Below are positions 23,100-33,631 of a DNA stretch of 64,000 nucleotides, piece by piece. The notes under the pieces were generated by a model. The model saw only the letters and a list, made by a program, of their open reading frames with translations. It searched no databases and was not told the origin of the DNA. The DNA is taken from positions 1,428,072 through 1,492,071 of the forward strand of contig KN832561.1 in NCBI GenBank assembly GCA_000827205.1, in the 5' to 3' direction. Source of the stretch: Plicaturopsis crispa FD-325 SS-3 (taxonomy: Eukaryota; Basidiomycota; Agaricomycetes; Amylocorticiales; Amylocorticiaceae). Made by a program: the position numbers and the translations under genes. The first letter of the stretch is position 1. Each line of letters opens with the position of its first letter.

Positions 23100-26016
23100 T
23101 CAGAGCTTGGATGATTCTGGTTCGCCGAGGGCGTACAGGCCATCCAGCTGCGACTTGTACAGGTTGTACGCATCTTTCCGACGGATCTTGAATGTGGGCG
23201 TCATCGTCCCGTTCTCCACGCTGAAGGGCTCCGTCGCGACGTGGATGCGCTTGACCGTCTCGAATCTAAACACACAGTCAGTCATGACGCCCCGCAGAAA
23301 ATGCGCCAGTATACACACCCTTTCAAGCCATGGCGCTTCGCTTCCTTCGTCAGGATCGCGAGAATAGCCGCGTTGACCTTCGAGTCGGCAGCGAGCTCGG
23401 CAAGCCCCGCCGCGTCCTCCGGGCTGACCTTTCTGCCCAGCAGCTTCTCGCCGAGCGTAGAGAGCTGCAGGGGATCAGGGACAATGACGGCGAGGAGATA
23501 CGACTGGAGCGAGTCGCCGTGGATGTAGATCTGTCCGACAACTGGTGTCGAGCCGTAGACATTCTCGATCTTCTCCAGCGCGACGTATTCTCCCTGCGCA
23601 AGTTTCATGATGTTCTGTGGGAGAGCGTCGCGGTTAGTACTGGCAAGGCTCTGGTTTCGAGTGAATGGGAGGGGAACGGAGAGCGCACCTTCACACGGTC
23701 AACGATCTTCACCCGGCCATGCTGGTCGATTTCAGCAACGTCGCCGGTATGTATCCAACCTTCCTCGTCAACCGTTTCCTTCGTGTTCTTCTCGTCTACA
23801 CCAGCATGATGTTAGAACGGGCTGCACACAAGAAACCGGAGACATTTACCTTTGTAATACACGTTGAAGCAGTTCGCTCCGCGTACGCAGAGCTCACCAC
23901 GGGGGTTTGGCGAGTCTTCCGACGTGTAGCCCATGGCGGGAACGTCGACAAGCTTGACCTCGTTGACGGGCTGAGGGGGGCCGACGGTGCCGCTCGAGGA
24001 GGGGTCCAACGGCAACACTTTCGTGCACGTACCACAGTTCTCCGTCATACCGTACCTGTATTATTCACTCAATACCGATGTTTGTAGGCCTGCATGAGAT
24101 CTTACCCTAAGAGAGCAGGAGATAGTTAACATCTGATGTCCTGCAGCACAAAATAGCAAAGAGATTCACCTTCGAGGACATCGCAGGCAAGTGCGATTTT
24201 GAGGAAATCCATAACGTCGACACTGATGGGGGCAGAGCCAGACGTTACCATCTTGACATTACCACCCAAGACGGCTTGAATCTGTGAATTGGGATCAGTC
24301 AGAGTGTCGACCGCTACGAGGCTGTTAGTCGACCGCTAACCTTTCGGAAAACAAGCCGATCCCAGAAGGCGTGTGTGTTGTCGCCAGTGGTATGCAGTCT
24401 GTCGAGCTTTACCTGCACTGCCTTCCTGAACAGCGTGCCCTTCGGCCCGGGGACGTCCGCCGCGGCCATCGCCGACTGATAGACCCTGTTAAGCACGCGG
24501 GGGACCGAGGGGAAAAGGTGCGGCCGCAGAATCTGCGCGTCTTCGAGGAGGCGCAGTGGGTCACCGGTGAAGTACCCGATGCGCCCACCCACGCTAATCA
24601 CACAAGACTCCGTGAGACGCTGCACGATACGCAGCGTCAGATAGCGCACTAGCATCAAAGTTGTGAGCGGCTTACCTCGTAAATGTGAGCCAAGGGGAGG
24701 TAGGACAGCAGGGTCGCATCGTCCTCAAAAGGTGAACCGTAGAGGTTGGAGCGCACCGCGGACGCGAGGTTTCCGTGTTTCAACACCACACCTACGAGGA
24801 ACTTTAAGACGCGCGCTCAATATCTATACGCGCTGCGCTCACCTTTGGGGTTATTTGTGGTGCCCTATGAGGGAGTGAGTGATGTCCCATGCTTGCGTGA
24901 TACTGCACTCACCGACGTGTAACAGAGCGAAACAATGTCCGAAGGCTTGGCGGACGTCGGCTCGGCAGGGTGCAGCTTGCCCAGCTCCTCGACTTCGGGA
25001 CAGCACGTCAGCATGTGACGCGTGGGATCGAGCGCAAAACGTACTGTCGCGAAGTTCCTTGACCTGTACGTTCTGTACGCCGGCCCAAGTAGTCAGGATG
25101 CTCTTGGACTCGGCAGACAAGTCGTCGATCGAAACAATAAGCTTCAGGATCGGGACTTTGGGCGCGAGCTTCAAGAGAGTTGGGATATGTTGTGATGTGG
25201 CAAATATCACGGTAAGGTGCGCGTGGTTGATGCTAGTGCAGTGCAGTCAGCAAGAAGTATGGGGCGTGCCTTGTGAGCATAATTGCATTACATGTATTCT
25301 GCGGGGCGATTAGCAGGCACATTGCTGAAGCCTCAACGGACGGACTCACCAACAGAGTCCCGTCCGAGGGTATCGTATAAGCTGACTCCGACCAAACCGT
25401 ATCCCTGGAGCGCGATGTCGATGATTTGCCATTCTGGCGGACACATGAGTGAGGACACGAATGCATTGCGAAAAGGTACAACGCACCGGGCCTGTTCTGC
25501 GACCATATGCCGACGGTGTTCAGTTCCCCGCCACCCAATTCGCCAGTTTGGAACGAATGTAAGAGAGCGCTACCGACGTTGCGTCTGCGCTGGTCGACCT
25601 GGCTGTAGGTCTCCCATACGAAATGGGGCGCAAACGTGAGCGGTTTTGTAGACAAGACTGGCCTGTGACCGAGGAAAGGCTTGTCCTTGGACAGCCGAAG
25701 TCCCTTGTCGAAGATTGCAGTGCAGGTCGTGAGCGGAGCCAGGGCATCTGTGGTTTCGTGGCCTATGAGGCCAAAGGCGGCTAAGAAAGCGTGTTACGGT
25801 TAGCTCCATCTAACTGGTACAGCACTAAACGGGTATGGCTCACCATTACGATAATGCGCTACCCCGCAAAGCGCCGTCAGTGAGAAACACGTCGGCGAAA
25901 CCGGAACAATATCAATGCGTACCGGTCTGGCCAGGACGCTTTGTGCCCGGAACTGGCAGAGATTGTTTCGTGTAGTCGAGGACAGGATACGGGAGCGTCG
26001 TGGGTTCGCTTGACAT
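23100..26016 (-). CDS. Long-chain acyl-CoA synthetase with C-terminal SKL (copy 1)
   Basis: This enzyme activates fatty acids to acyl-CoA with ATP. The N-terminus is [20 protein letters not shown]; downstream come the AMP-binding [11 protein letters not shown] (the GTTNNPK part is a 22-nt exon, 24843-24864), [20 protein letters not shown], the [19 protein letters not shown] signature and the C-terminal [16 protein letters not shown]. It ends SSKL, a canonical PTS1, so a peroxisomal role in beta-oxidation is inferred. There are many 50-65 bp introns and no visible disruption. A paralogue of the same layout lies at 36710-39643 on the other strand. Confidence 0.92.
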
Positions 26017-26412
26017 GGCGGTGAGATGTGGAAGAGAAACAACAGGAAGTTGGGGTGAGTTTGCGGGGGAAAGATGGGGCAGGGGCACGGCACGGCTGCG
26101 CGTACTTTGCTCTCCGGCGATCGTCATTCACATGTTTTTTGACAATCGACTTTGACAAACAGGTTCCCGTTAATTTGTTGTGAACTGATCATATGTGTGC
26201 TCAAAGTTCGCGGAGAAAAACATTTCCGGAGGTCATGGGGGTATCGCAGTGGTCAATGATTTATTATGGAGCCCCTGGACCATAGACATAACAAATACAA
26301 GGTCCAGATGATGGTACAAGGCCGCAGGGCACTCGTCGGTAGTGCAGTACAAGGTATGAATGTCTTCTTAGGTGTGGTCGTCTTCATCGTGGCATTGAGC
26401 GGAAGTACTAAC
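26017..26412. other. Intergenic (promoter side of acyl-CoA synthetase copy 1)
   Basis: It lies between the synthetase start and the penta-EF-hand stop. No gene or repeat is seen. Confidence 0.5.
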
Positions 26413-27517
26413 TCAGGGGGCGCTGAGCACGATCTGTGCTGTCGTCAGTAACTCATCTTCACCCAATCGAAGCAAGAGACGCACCTGCATGAATTGCTCG
26501 TAATTGAACTGCACCCAGCCATTTCTGTCGGTGTCAGCGCTGAAGTCTGTGTGTTAACTCTTAGATCCCATGAATGAAACGGACGGGGCACGTACCGTTG
26601 GAATGATTCGGTCAGCGTCTTCACAACGACGCACGCCCGCACAAAGCGGTCGAAAGTGATCCCTGGAGGCGGGCCATAGCCTGCCACTGGACCCGATGCT
26701 GCAGTAGATACTCGTGAGTAATGTTCGGCAAGCAAACGTGGATGCTGACTGACTGTATTTCTGTTCGAGGAGAGTGAGCAGCGTGGGCGATAGATTATAC
26801 CCAAAGCTATTCAGAGCTTCAGCGAGCTCTCCACCTTCGATCGTGCCACTCCTACGGTAGTGAGTATGTCAGTGATACAAAATTAGCCATTGCGTACATA
26901 CCTGTCACGATCGAAGTGGCGAAACACTCTTTGCCATTCACTGACGTAGTTCCATAACCCTGTGAACTCATTGAATCCAATCGTCCCGCTGCGATCCGTG
27001 TCGAATATGTTCATAAGCATCTGTACGGTCAAAAACGTATCAGTACAGACGAAACAAACGGTTGGAAAAAATCGACTGGCCTTGATGGTATCAAGGTCAA
27101 ATTCTAAGGATTCGACGCGATGAGCATCCTGCCCCTCAAAAAGTCTGTAATCCATACTCACTCGTCCAGTTTCCTGTCGCCAACACGCACGATCAGCATC
27201 GAATTTGAGATCCGAGCTCGCCACAGTTACTCACCATTCACCAATGCACTTTGCAGCTCGTGCAGACTGATTGCGCCTGACCGATCTACATCGACTGCAG
27301 AGAACCACTGCCATAGCTGCGGATCAGCACCCGCGGGTGGTCCCTGCTGGTATCCTGAGTGACTGCGATGGCTGGCATGCCTCGAAGGCCCTGAGCTGTA
27401 GATCGGAGGTGCCGGGCTGGGCCCGCGTGCGTGTATCGATCCATGCGAGCGGTGGCCTCCGTACTGCGACCCACCGTATGTAGAGACGTTACTGGGGGCG
27501 TTTGCGTAGTAAGACAT
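26413..27517 (-). CDS. Penta-EF-hand calcium-binding protein
   Basis: This is a cytosolic Ca2+ sensor of the ALG-2/peflin group, which bridges proteins in membrane repair and vesicle traffic. The N-terminus is Gly/Ser/His/Tyr-rich and flexible (residues 1-60), as in peflin. EF-hands follow: EF1 SAVDVDRSGAISLHELQ, EF2 degenerate, EF3 NIFDTDRSGTIGFNEFTGLW, EF4 RHFDRDRSGTIEGGELAEAL, and EF5 in the C-terminal ADTDRNGWVQFNYEQFMQ segment. The end is TAQIVLSAP. Several short introns separate the hands. The protein is near the usual family length. Which partners it binds cannot be said from the sequence. Confidence 0.9.
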
Positions 27518-28026
27518 GAAAGTTTTGGACAGGTTTTATCAAGAGGCCGATGGTATTTATACCTGTGCGCTCCATGGCCGTCGGAGAAACACAGCTATGC
27601 GCAGGTGGCAGTGCAGAAAGTCGCGTGCTATTACTATATCGCGACTTGACAATATTTGCCGAAAGTTCAGCGTCACAGCGTTCTTTGCATCGCACTACTT
27701 ATATCTGCTCGACCTAGAGGAGGAAGGTTGGCTCTGTACGCTTCAAGCTGTATAGATGCGATGAATTGTTGACGGATCGGTGGGGTATTACAGTAACAAA
27801 GCACACTCACGAGGGTGAACATTGGACAGACAGCCTACCGAATCGGAGCAAGGGTAAGGATATATGTATCCAATGTATTGGGGAGCACTAGTCCGAGCGC
27901 TCAGGTGATGGTTTCGAGGAGAATCGGTGTATTCCCCTGACACCAAATGGATCAGGATCCTGCAAACGAAATTCTTTAGCAGGCAAATGGAGCCGCATTG
28001 CACGAAACGGAAAGTACCTCATCTTG
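27518..28026. other. Intergenic
   Basis: This 0.5 kb lies between the start of the EF-hand gene and the stop of the F-box gene. Only short frames are present; no gene or repeat is seen. Confidence 0.5.
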
Positions 28027-29669
28027 CTAAAACTCCATTGGCAGATACTCTCCAAGGTCGATGGCAAAGCCATCGCGCTTCAGCGCTCGGAGTGGCTCCA
28101 ACTCCGTATCTGAGATGGGAGGTTTGAGGCCATCATGGCCAAACTGCGCACGCTCGAGCTGCGCAAAGACAGTGTCGGAGTGTGGGGAATTATCGGGCCC
28201 CCGCCACCGCGAGCGAATCATCCTCGCCAGCGCCTGCGTATCAACCCAGAAATTGCGGAGGCTCAAAACCCGCAATTCCGGAAGACAATCGCGGTACCCG
28301 CTAGGAGAGCCCTCGGCGATGTTATTGCGGTCCAGAGCTGGGATGACTTTGGCGCGAAATATAGCACTGCTGGCGTCAAGAGGGAATCCGTCCGAAATAT
28401 TCAGACCTCGGAGGGAGGAGAGGTATGGTAGGGACTGGATAAGTTCATCTTCATCTACGCAGGCAAGGTTGAGACTCAGTCGGGTCAGAGGACACTGACT
28501 GCGCAGGAGAAAGGACAGAAAAGAGCGGGGACCCTGAGGAATGGCCAAATGCTGGATCGATGAGCGGAACTCCAGGTCCTCTAGTGCTGGCAAGGTCAAT
28601 CGCTCGATAAAGAAAAGACTGTGCTGGCAAGATATATGGAGCGACCGCAGGCATGGAAGTGCGACACAGAGTCGTCCATTACTATCGGAACTCCACGAGA
28701 AAAGATCCTGTAAATCACATTCAATTGAATTTGAAGCCTGTGATAGGATCTGGAGGCTTTCGGACTCTACGAACTCGCAGAGAGCCAAGTGCGTTAACTG
28801 GCTCCATGGTAAGTCCGGGGGCGATATTACGAAACCACCCTTATTCGAGAAAGACACCCTACGTAGTTGAGGTGCGAACGGGAATTTCGTCGATGTAAGG
28901 ACTGCGCCGGAGTACAAGGCGAGAGACAGCGAGCGCAGGGCGGGGAAGCCTTCTGTCAATGCTGTATTGAGGTTGCTGAAGATGTCCTTGATCCAGAGAT
29001 CGAGATGATTCCAGCGCGAAGCATAGGATACGATCAAGTCCACAATCGCTGAAGTATCGATAATGCCTGGCACCTTCACTGTCAATGACAGAGGCATTTT
29101 TCCAGCACGCTGGAGCCAAGCTCGAGATTTCGAAGAAGTTGAGTATCCTATGTACGCTGACGTCCAAAGGTCCGGAGTTGATATTGCGATATCCCACCAT
29201 AGGCGGCACACACTGCCTAGCCGCAGAACCACAGCGTGTATAGTAGCCACGTCTTTGGGGAGACAGGCGATGAAGATTTGAGACAATAATTCGTTGGGTA
29301 ATCGGCGCAGCGATGAAACGAGGCCACGGTTCGCATTCAAGCATCTCTGAAGCATCTTCTGCTCAGACGCAAGCCGTGTCAGGATGTGCTGCAACCGAGC
29401 CATTTCGGATTCGACAACGGATAGAGTCGCCTCCGTGTCGTGAATGTCTTGTCGTACGCGAGGGATAGCTACCGCCGATGGAACATCGTTGGTGGCAAGG
29501 AGACTGGGAAAAGGATGATCAGGAAGGTGCAGTCTCTCCTGTATGACAGGTGCACCACAGCTCCTGCACGTAAACTGCGTGTCTGAGCCTGTTCAGTATA
29601 CACTTGCATCAGCTAGCACGACTCGCATGATACAGGTAGATTGAGGGGAAACATACTGAGACCCTCCAT
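28027..29669 (-). CDS. F-box protein with N-terminal CxxC segment
   Basis: This is a predicted substrate adaptor of an SCF ubiquitin ligase, from the large, fast-evolving F-box families of mushrooms. A 13-nt first exon (29657-29669) joins across a 68-bp intron to one long exon, giving 524 residues. The product starts MEGLSSDTQFTCRSCGAPVI, with a CRSC pair that may be half of a zinc site. A coiled stretch follows (TLSVVESEMARLQHILTRLA), then the F-box LRRLPNELLSQIFIACLP with the typical VCRLWWDIAISTPDLW, then degenerate leucine-rich repeats to the end. The next in-frame Met (29403) would drop the CxxC part; the spliced start is preferred because it joins exactly in phase. Confidence 0.85.
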
Positions 29670-30055
29670 TCGACAAGTCCGTCTGATTAGTTTTCGCTGT
29701 CCTTGCAGACAGAATGTGATTGGAATGCGATCACGGTAGTCCGCAAGTTTAAATTTGTGTTGAGTTGGATGAGGTTCGAATCGATGACAAGGTAGCGCGT
29801 CAACCAGGCGTCAACCGTGCGCGCGGGCTGGACAATCGCAAAGAAGTGAACTCGGAGTAAAGACTCGGAATTCGAGCGTTCTCCGCAACTCGACATGGAG
29901 AACAAAAGTCTGTAAAAACAACGAGTACATATATAAATTCTTATGTTGAAGGTCCCGGTCACTATCGAGTACAACATTTATCTAGCCAACATTCTTCTTC
30001 CAACGTACGACCGTACACAACTCTACGCAACCTGCGTCTACTTCCTTTCCTCCGT
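29670..30055. other. Intergenic
   Basis: It lies between the F-box start and the aldolase stop. No supported gene; short frames only. Confidence 0.5.
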
Positions 30056-31782
30056 TTACAGGCGACCTAAGTAGCGAAGAAGAAATAACACATCGTCAAA
30101 AGGATCCCCGGGAGGGTGGCAGCTCAGGGGAAGGTTAACGTACCGACGTTGCCGAGGTCCTGGCATGCGACCTTCACGCGCGCGCTGAGCGTCTTCTCGC
30201 CCTCGCGTACCCACACACGGGGGTCGTAAAGCTGGTGACGCAACACGGTTATGCGCTATCGATGAGCACACATAAGACCAAGACGTACCTTCTTGTTGGG
30301 CTTGTCAGGGCCCTCGGGGTTGCCGACCTGGGTCAGCAGGTAGTCCTTCTTGGCGAAGACGAAGTCCTGGTAGGAACGGAAACATGTGAGTCACAGACAT
30401 ATATGCGCCCAAGATGCGGGGGCGTACCCTGATACCCTCGAGGTAAGCGAACTGGGTGTCTGGAGGAAGGTTAGAGAACAAAGCATTAAGTTTAGTGCAT
30501 GTGTGCATGTGAAAGTCATACCGGTGTCAACGTTCATCTTGACGACGCCGTGGGTGACGGCAGTCGAGATCTCCTCCTTGGTAGAGCCAGATCCACCGTG
30601 GAACACAAGGAACCTGAAAGGGAGGCTCAGTCAACATTTCCCTGACTTCCCAGGCACAGAGCTCACAAGGGTTGTGCGACCTTCCCGCCGAGCTGCTCGC
30701 TCACGAACGCTTGGTGCTTGCCGAGAAGGGTAGGCTGCAGCTTCACGTTCCCTGGCTTGTACACGCCGTGCACGTTGCCGAAGGCGGCGGCGATGCTGAA
30801 GTTGGGTCCGATCTTGCTCAGGCCCTTGTACACGTCGTAGATGTCCTCCGGCTGCGTGTACAGGCTGCTGTTGTCCACGCCGGTGTTGTCGACACCGTCC
30901 TCCTCGCCGCCGGTGATGCCGATCTCCATCTCGAGCCAGAGGCCGAGGGGCGCCATGCGCTCGAAGTACTTTGCGCAGATCGCGATGTTCTCCTCTTTGG
31001 ACATCTCGGAGAGGTCGAGCATGTGCGACGAGAAGAGCGGCTCTTGGTGGATCTTGAAGTATTCCTCGTCCGCTGCGAGCATGCCGTCGAACCAGGGGAG
31101 CAGTTTGTGCGCACAGTGGTCGCTGTGCATTACTACGGGTCTGGAGATCGTGATGCGCGTTTAGCATGGACATCGAATGGATGTAGTGTATTCCACTTAC
31201 ACGCCGTACTGTTTTGCGAGAAGGCGGACATGGTGCGCAGCCGCGGTGGCACCGGCGATCGACGCTTGCTGCTTGTCGTTCGCGAGGCCTTTTCCTGCGA
31301 AGTAGGCCGCACCTCCTTGAGATACCTGGATGATAATCGGGGACTTGATGTCTCTGATCGCGCGAATTTGAATATCAGTAGCGAGTCTTTCCATATACCG
31401 CACTTAAATACCTGGCAGCTTCAAGCACAGCGTTGGCCGTGGATGAAGAAGTTACGTTCTAAGAGGGTGCATATGAGAACAAATCTGTGACGCGTTTTCA
31501 AGACCGTGCTCACGATTGCCTATATTATGATTGCTGGTAAGCTGAGGTAACATAAGACATGATGTACTAGCACGTACCGGGATCGCAAACTTCAAAGAAT
31601 GGCATCAGTAAGAGAAAATTAAGTAAAGTCGATGGTACGAACATGATTCTCCTTAGCATATTGGAACAGCTTGTGGACGTTTTCGCCGGTCAGGACGCCA
31701 GACTGTGAAACAACGCGATGAGCTTGATGCGCCGCCCGCGAGCACGATCGTCACTTACAGGTACGATATCGAGGACTCCCAT
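30056..31782 (-). CDS. FBA1: Class II fructose-1,6-bisphosphate aldolase
   Basis: This cytosolic zinc enzyme of glycolysis and gluconeogenesis splits fructose 1,6-bisphosphate. It shows MGVLDIVP-SGVLTGENVHKL, HFAIPAINVTSSSTANAVLE, GGAAYFAGKG, VVMHSDHCAHKLLPWFDGML (catalytic Asp and zinc His), LEMEIGITGGEEDGV, SIAAAFGNVHGVY (zinc His) and LFLVFHGGSGSTKEEI (zinc His). The 5' end is finely split: exon 1 has 24 nt, and two micro-exons of 12 nt (31578-31589, FAIP) and 6 nt (31514-31519, Ala-Ile) supply residues that the family requires. The C-terminus is uncertain: GNV|GRL via a 90-bp intron (stop 30056) or direct read-through to a stop near 30130. Confidence 0.95.
31514..31519 (-). other. 6-nt micro-exon of the aldolase (Ala-Ile)
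   Basis: GCAATC on the minus strand is preceded by a TATAG acceptor and followed by a GTGAGC donor, with introns of 58 bp (31520-31577) and 55 bp (31459-31513). It restores the universally conserved FAIP-AI-NVTSSS; skipping it keeps the frame but deletes Ala-Ile. Confidence 0.85.
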
Positions 31783-32508
31783 AGTGGATTCGTGGATTTA
31801 GGTGAGAGGATGTGGTGGTTTGGAGCAGATCGTGCAGGTCCCCGACTCTGGGGAAAAATGTATGTCGATCGGACAATCGCTCCGATTAGGAAACCCTCGT
31901 TAATATACGGCGGCGTTTGTCGGCGTCTACTCCAGGTCTACACCATAATCATGGTCTAGTACCGCACTGGTCGTCGTACAGTAGCCTCGAGTAGTTCCAC
32001 GACATCGCCGCGACCCATTGAACAGCGCCGATTTACAAAGACTTCAGCTGGAGCGCAGCGGCCGTGGCAGGCTCGATGGCTAGTGTGGGGCTATACAGTC
32101 AACATATCGATTGCACTTGACGATGGAATATGGGACAGCGTGGAGGCGTATCGAGCAGTGCAGTGTGTAGTAGAGATGAAATGCCTCGGCAATAGGGACG
32201 TCTGCTAGAATATTTACGTTCATACCTTACCGAGTCGAAGCAGGCTTCGCCGCAGCATCTCAGAGTCTGAGCAAGGAGAGTTTCATATTTCATGATGCAC
32301 CGGTATACATGTCTTCCTATCGCCGCTAGTCAAAGCCATACGACCACCGCTCGGGGAGTAGGCACGATGTGATAGTAGCGTGAAATGCTCTTGACAAACC
32401 CTCCCGAGTTGATAGTGTTATGAGAACACGATTCCTGAGGTCGTAAAGCACAGAAACACCACAAGTGTTCCAGCGTTCAAAGTCATGAATCATGATACAC
32501 GACTCATC
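31783..32508. other. Intergenic, aldolase promoter side
   Basis: This 0.7 kb lies between the aldolase start and the cytosine deaminase stop. As the gene is expected to be strongly expressed, its promoter should lie in the low-coordinate half, but I see no diagnostic element by eye. Confidence 0.5.
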
Positions 32509-33219
32509 AGGTCTCGCCAATGTCCTCGTTCCAAAGCTCAGGCTTCTCCTTGATGAACTGTGTCATCAAAGCCTTGCACTCCGCGTTGTCTGACAATGGT
32601 AGTCAAACACCGTCCCAATCACGATGGAAGCGACAGAGCGGCATACCTAGGTTGACGATTTCTACCCCTCGAGAAACCAAGATATCTTCCCCGCCGACGA
32701 ATGTCTCGTTTTCACCTATTACGACGCGCGGTATGCCATACAGGAGGATCGCACCCGTACACATTGTGCAGGGCGAGAGCGTTGTGAACATAGTGCATTC
32801 GCGGTATATCGATGCCGGCAAGCGCTACTCGTGCTGTCAGAGTGAGTTCCTCGTTCAATGTGGTTCAGATCCTTACTCCGATGTTCTCGAGACAGTCGGT
32901 CTGCGTTTTATGAGACACTGCACGGTTGATAAATCACAGAAAACATACCTCCCCATGCCGAATTGCTGAGTTACTCTGGACGCGGCGATTCCTCCCAGTC
33001 CCGAGCACTTTTCCGTCCTTTGTTATCTAACATGGGCAGCACCGTCAGTTTTGACCACGCACGGCATAACGCACAACTCACGAGCGCAGCGCCTATCGGA
33101 ACGCCCCCCTCCGCCATGCCCCGTCTTCCTTCGGCAATCGCATGTTTCAGGCCGTCCACGTCGAATTGCGACGCAACTTTCGTTGCCGGTGTCACTACAG
33201 GATTCGTAGAATGACGCAT
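32509..33219 (-). CDS. FCY1: Cytosine deaminase (fungal FCY1 type)
   Basis: This cytosolic zinc enzyme converts cytosine to uracil in pyrimidine salvage. Five exons join to MRHSTNPVVTPATKVASQFD..., EGGVPIGAAL, the Zn motif RHGETDCLEN (His, catalytic Glu), IGRLPASIYRECTMFTTLSP with the PCTMC zinc cysteines, AILLYGIPRVVIGENETFVG, and the C-terminus MTQFIKEKPELWNEDIGET. Order and motifs follow yeast Fcy1 closely, apart from a longer N-terminus. Splice points: donor after GAAL (phase 0), after HGE, after ENIG (acceptor ...GAGTAG before CGCTTGCCG), and after VEIVNL. It lies 0.4 kb from an NCS1 cytosine/purine permease on the same strand, which supports the assignment. Confidence 0.93.
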
Positions 33220-33631
33220 GGACGGAAGATGAGATAAACGTCCTGCGCCAGTCCGCGAGAATCCTCGACCTCTTTAGGGGCTGGTATGACGGAGGAGAAT
33301 GTGCGATTGATCGCAGAACGATTGGAAAGAGGAAAGAGAAAAAATAGCCGAGGTGCTAGCATGCCTGCCGCCTTACCGCACCATGCCATCGCCCTCCGCG
33401 GAGGCAAGATGAAGAAGCATCGCGATGCCGAACTTGCCCTCGACCTTGAAGCTTGAAGCAGGAATTTAGAACGGACTGGGTATGCAATTAGACTGTTACA
33501 TTCGATCAACGAGCTCTACATACGATAGTATCACACCGAACGGAAATAAGATATGGGACCCGCGCAGAGTCCAGACAGCGCCGCCTGCATACGTGCGTCG
33601 TGCAGCCAGCCCAACCGGTGCGAGAGATAGA
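33220..33631. other. Intergenic between FCY1 and the permease
   Basis: It holds the promoter of FCY1 and the 3' end of the permease, both on the minus strand. No other gene is seen. Confidence 0.5.

Noticed and set aside
30672-31490. Plus-strand 272-codon frame opposite the aldolase
   Set aside because: Antisense shadow of a GC-rich, codon-biased aldolase gene; the minus strand has the complete family motifs.
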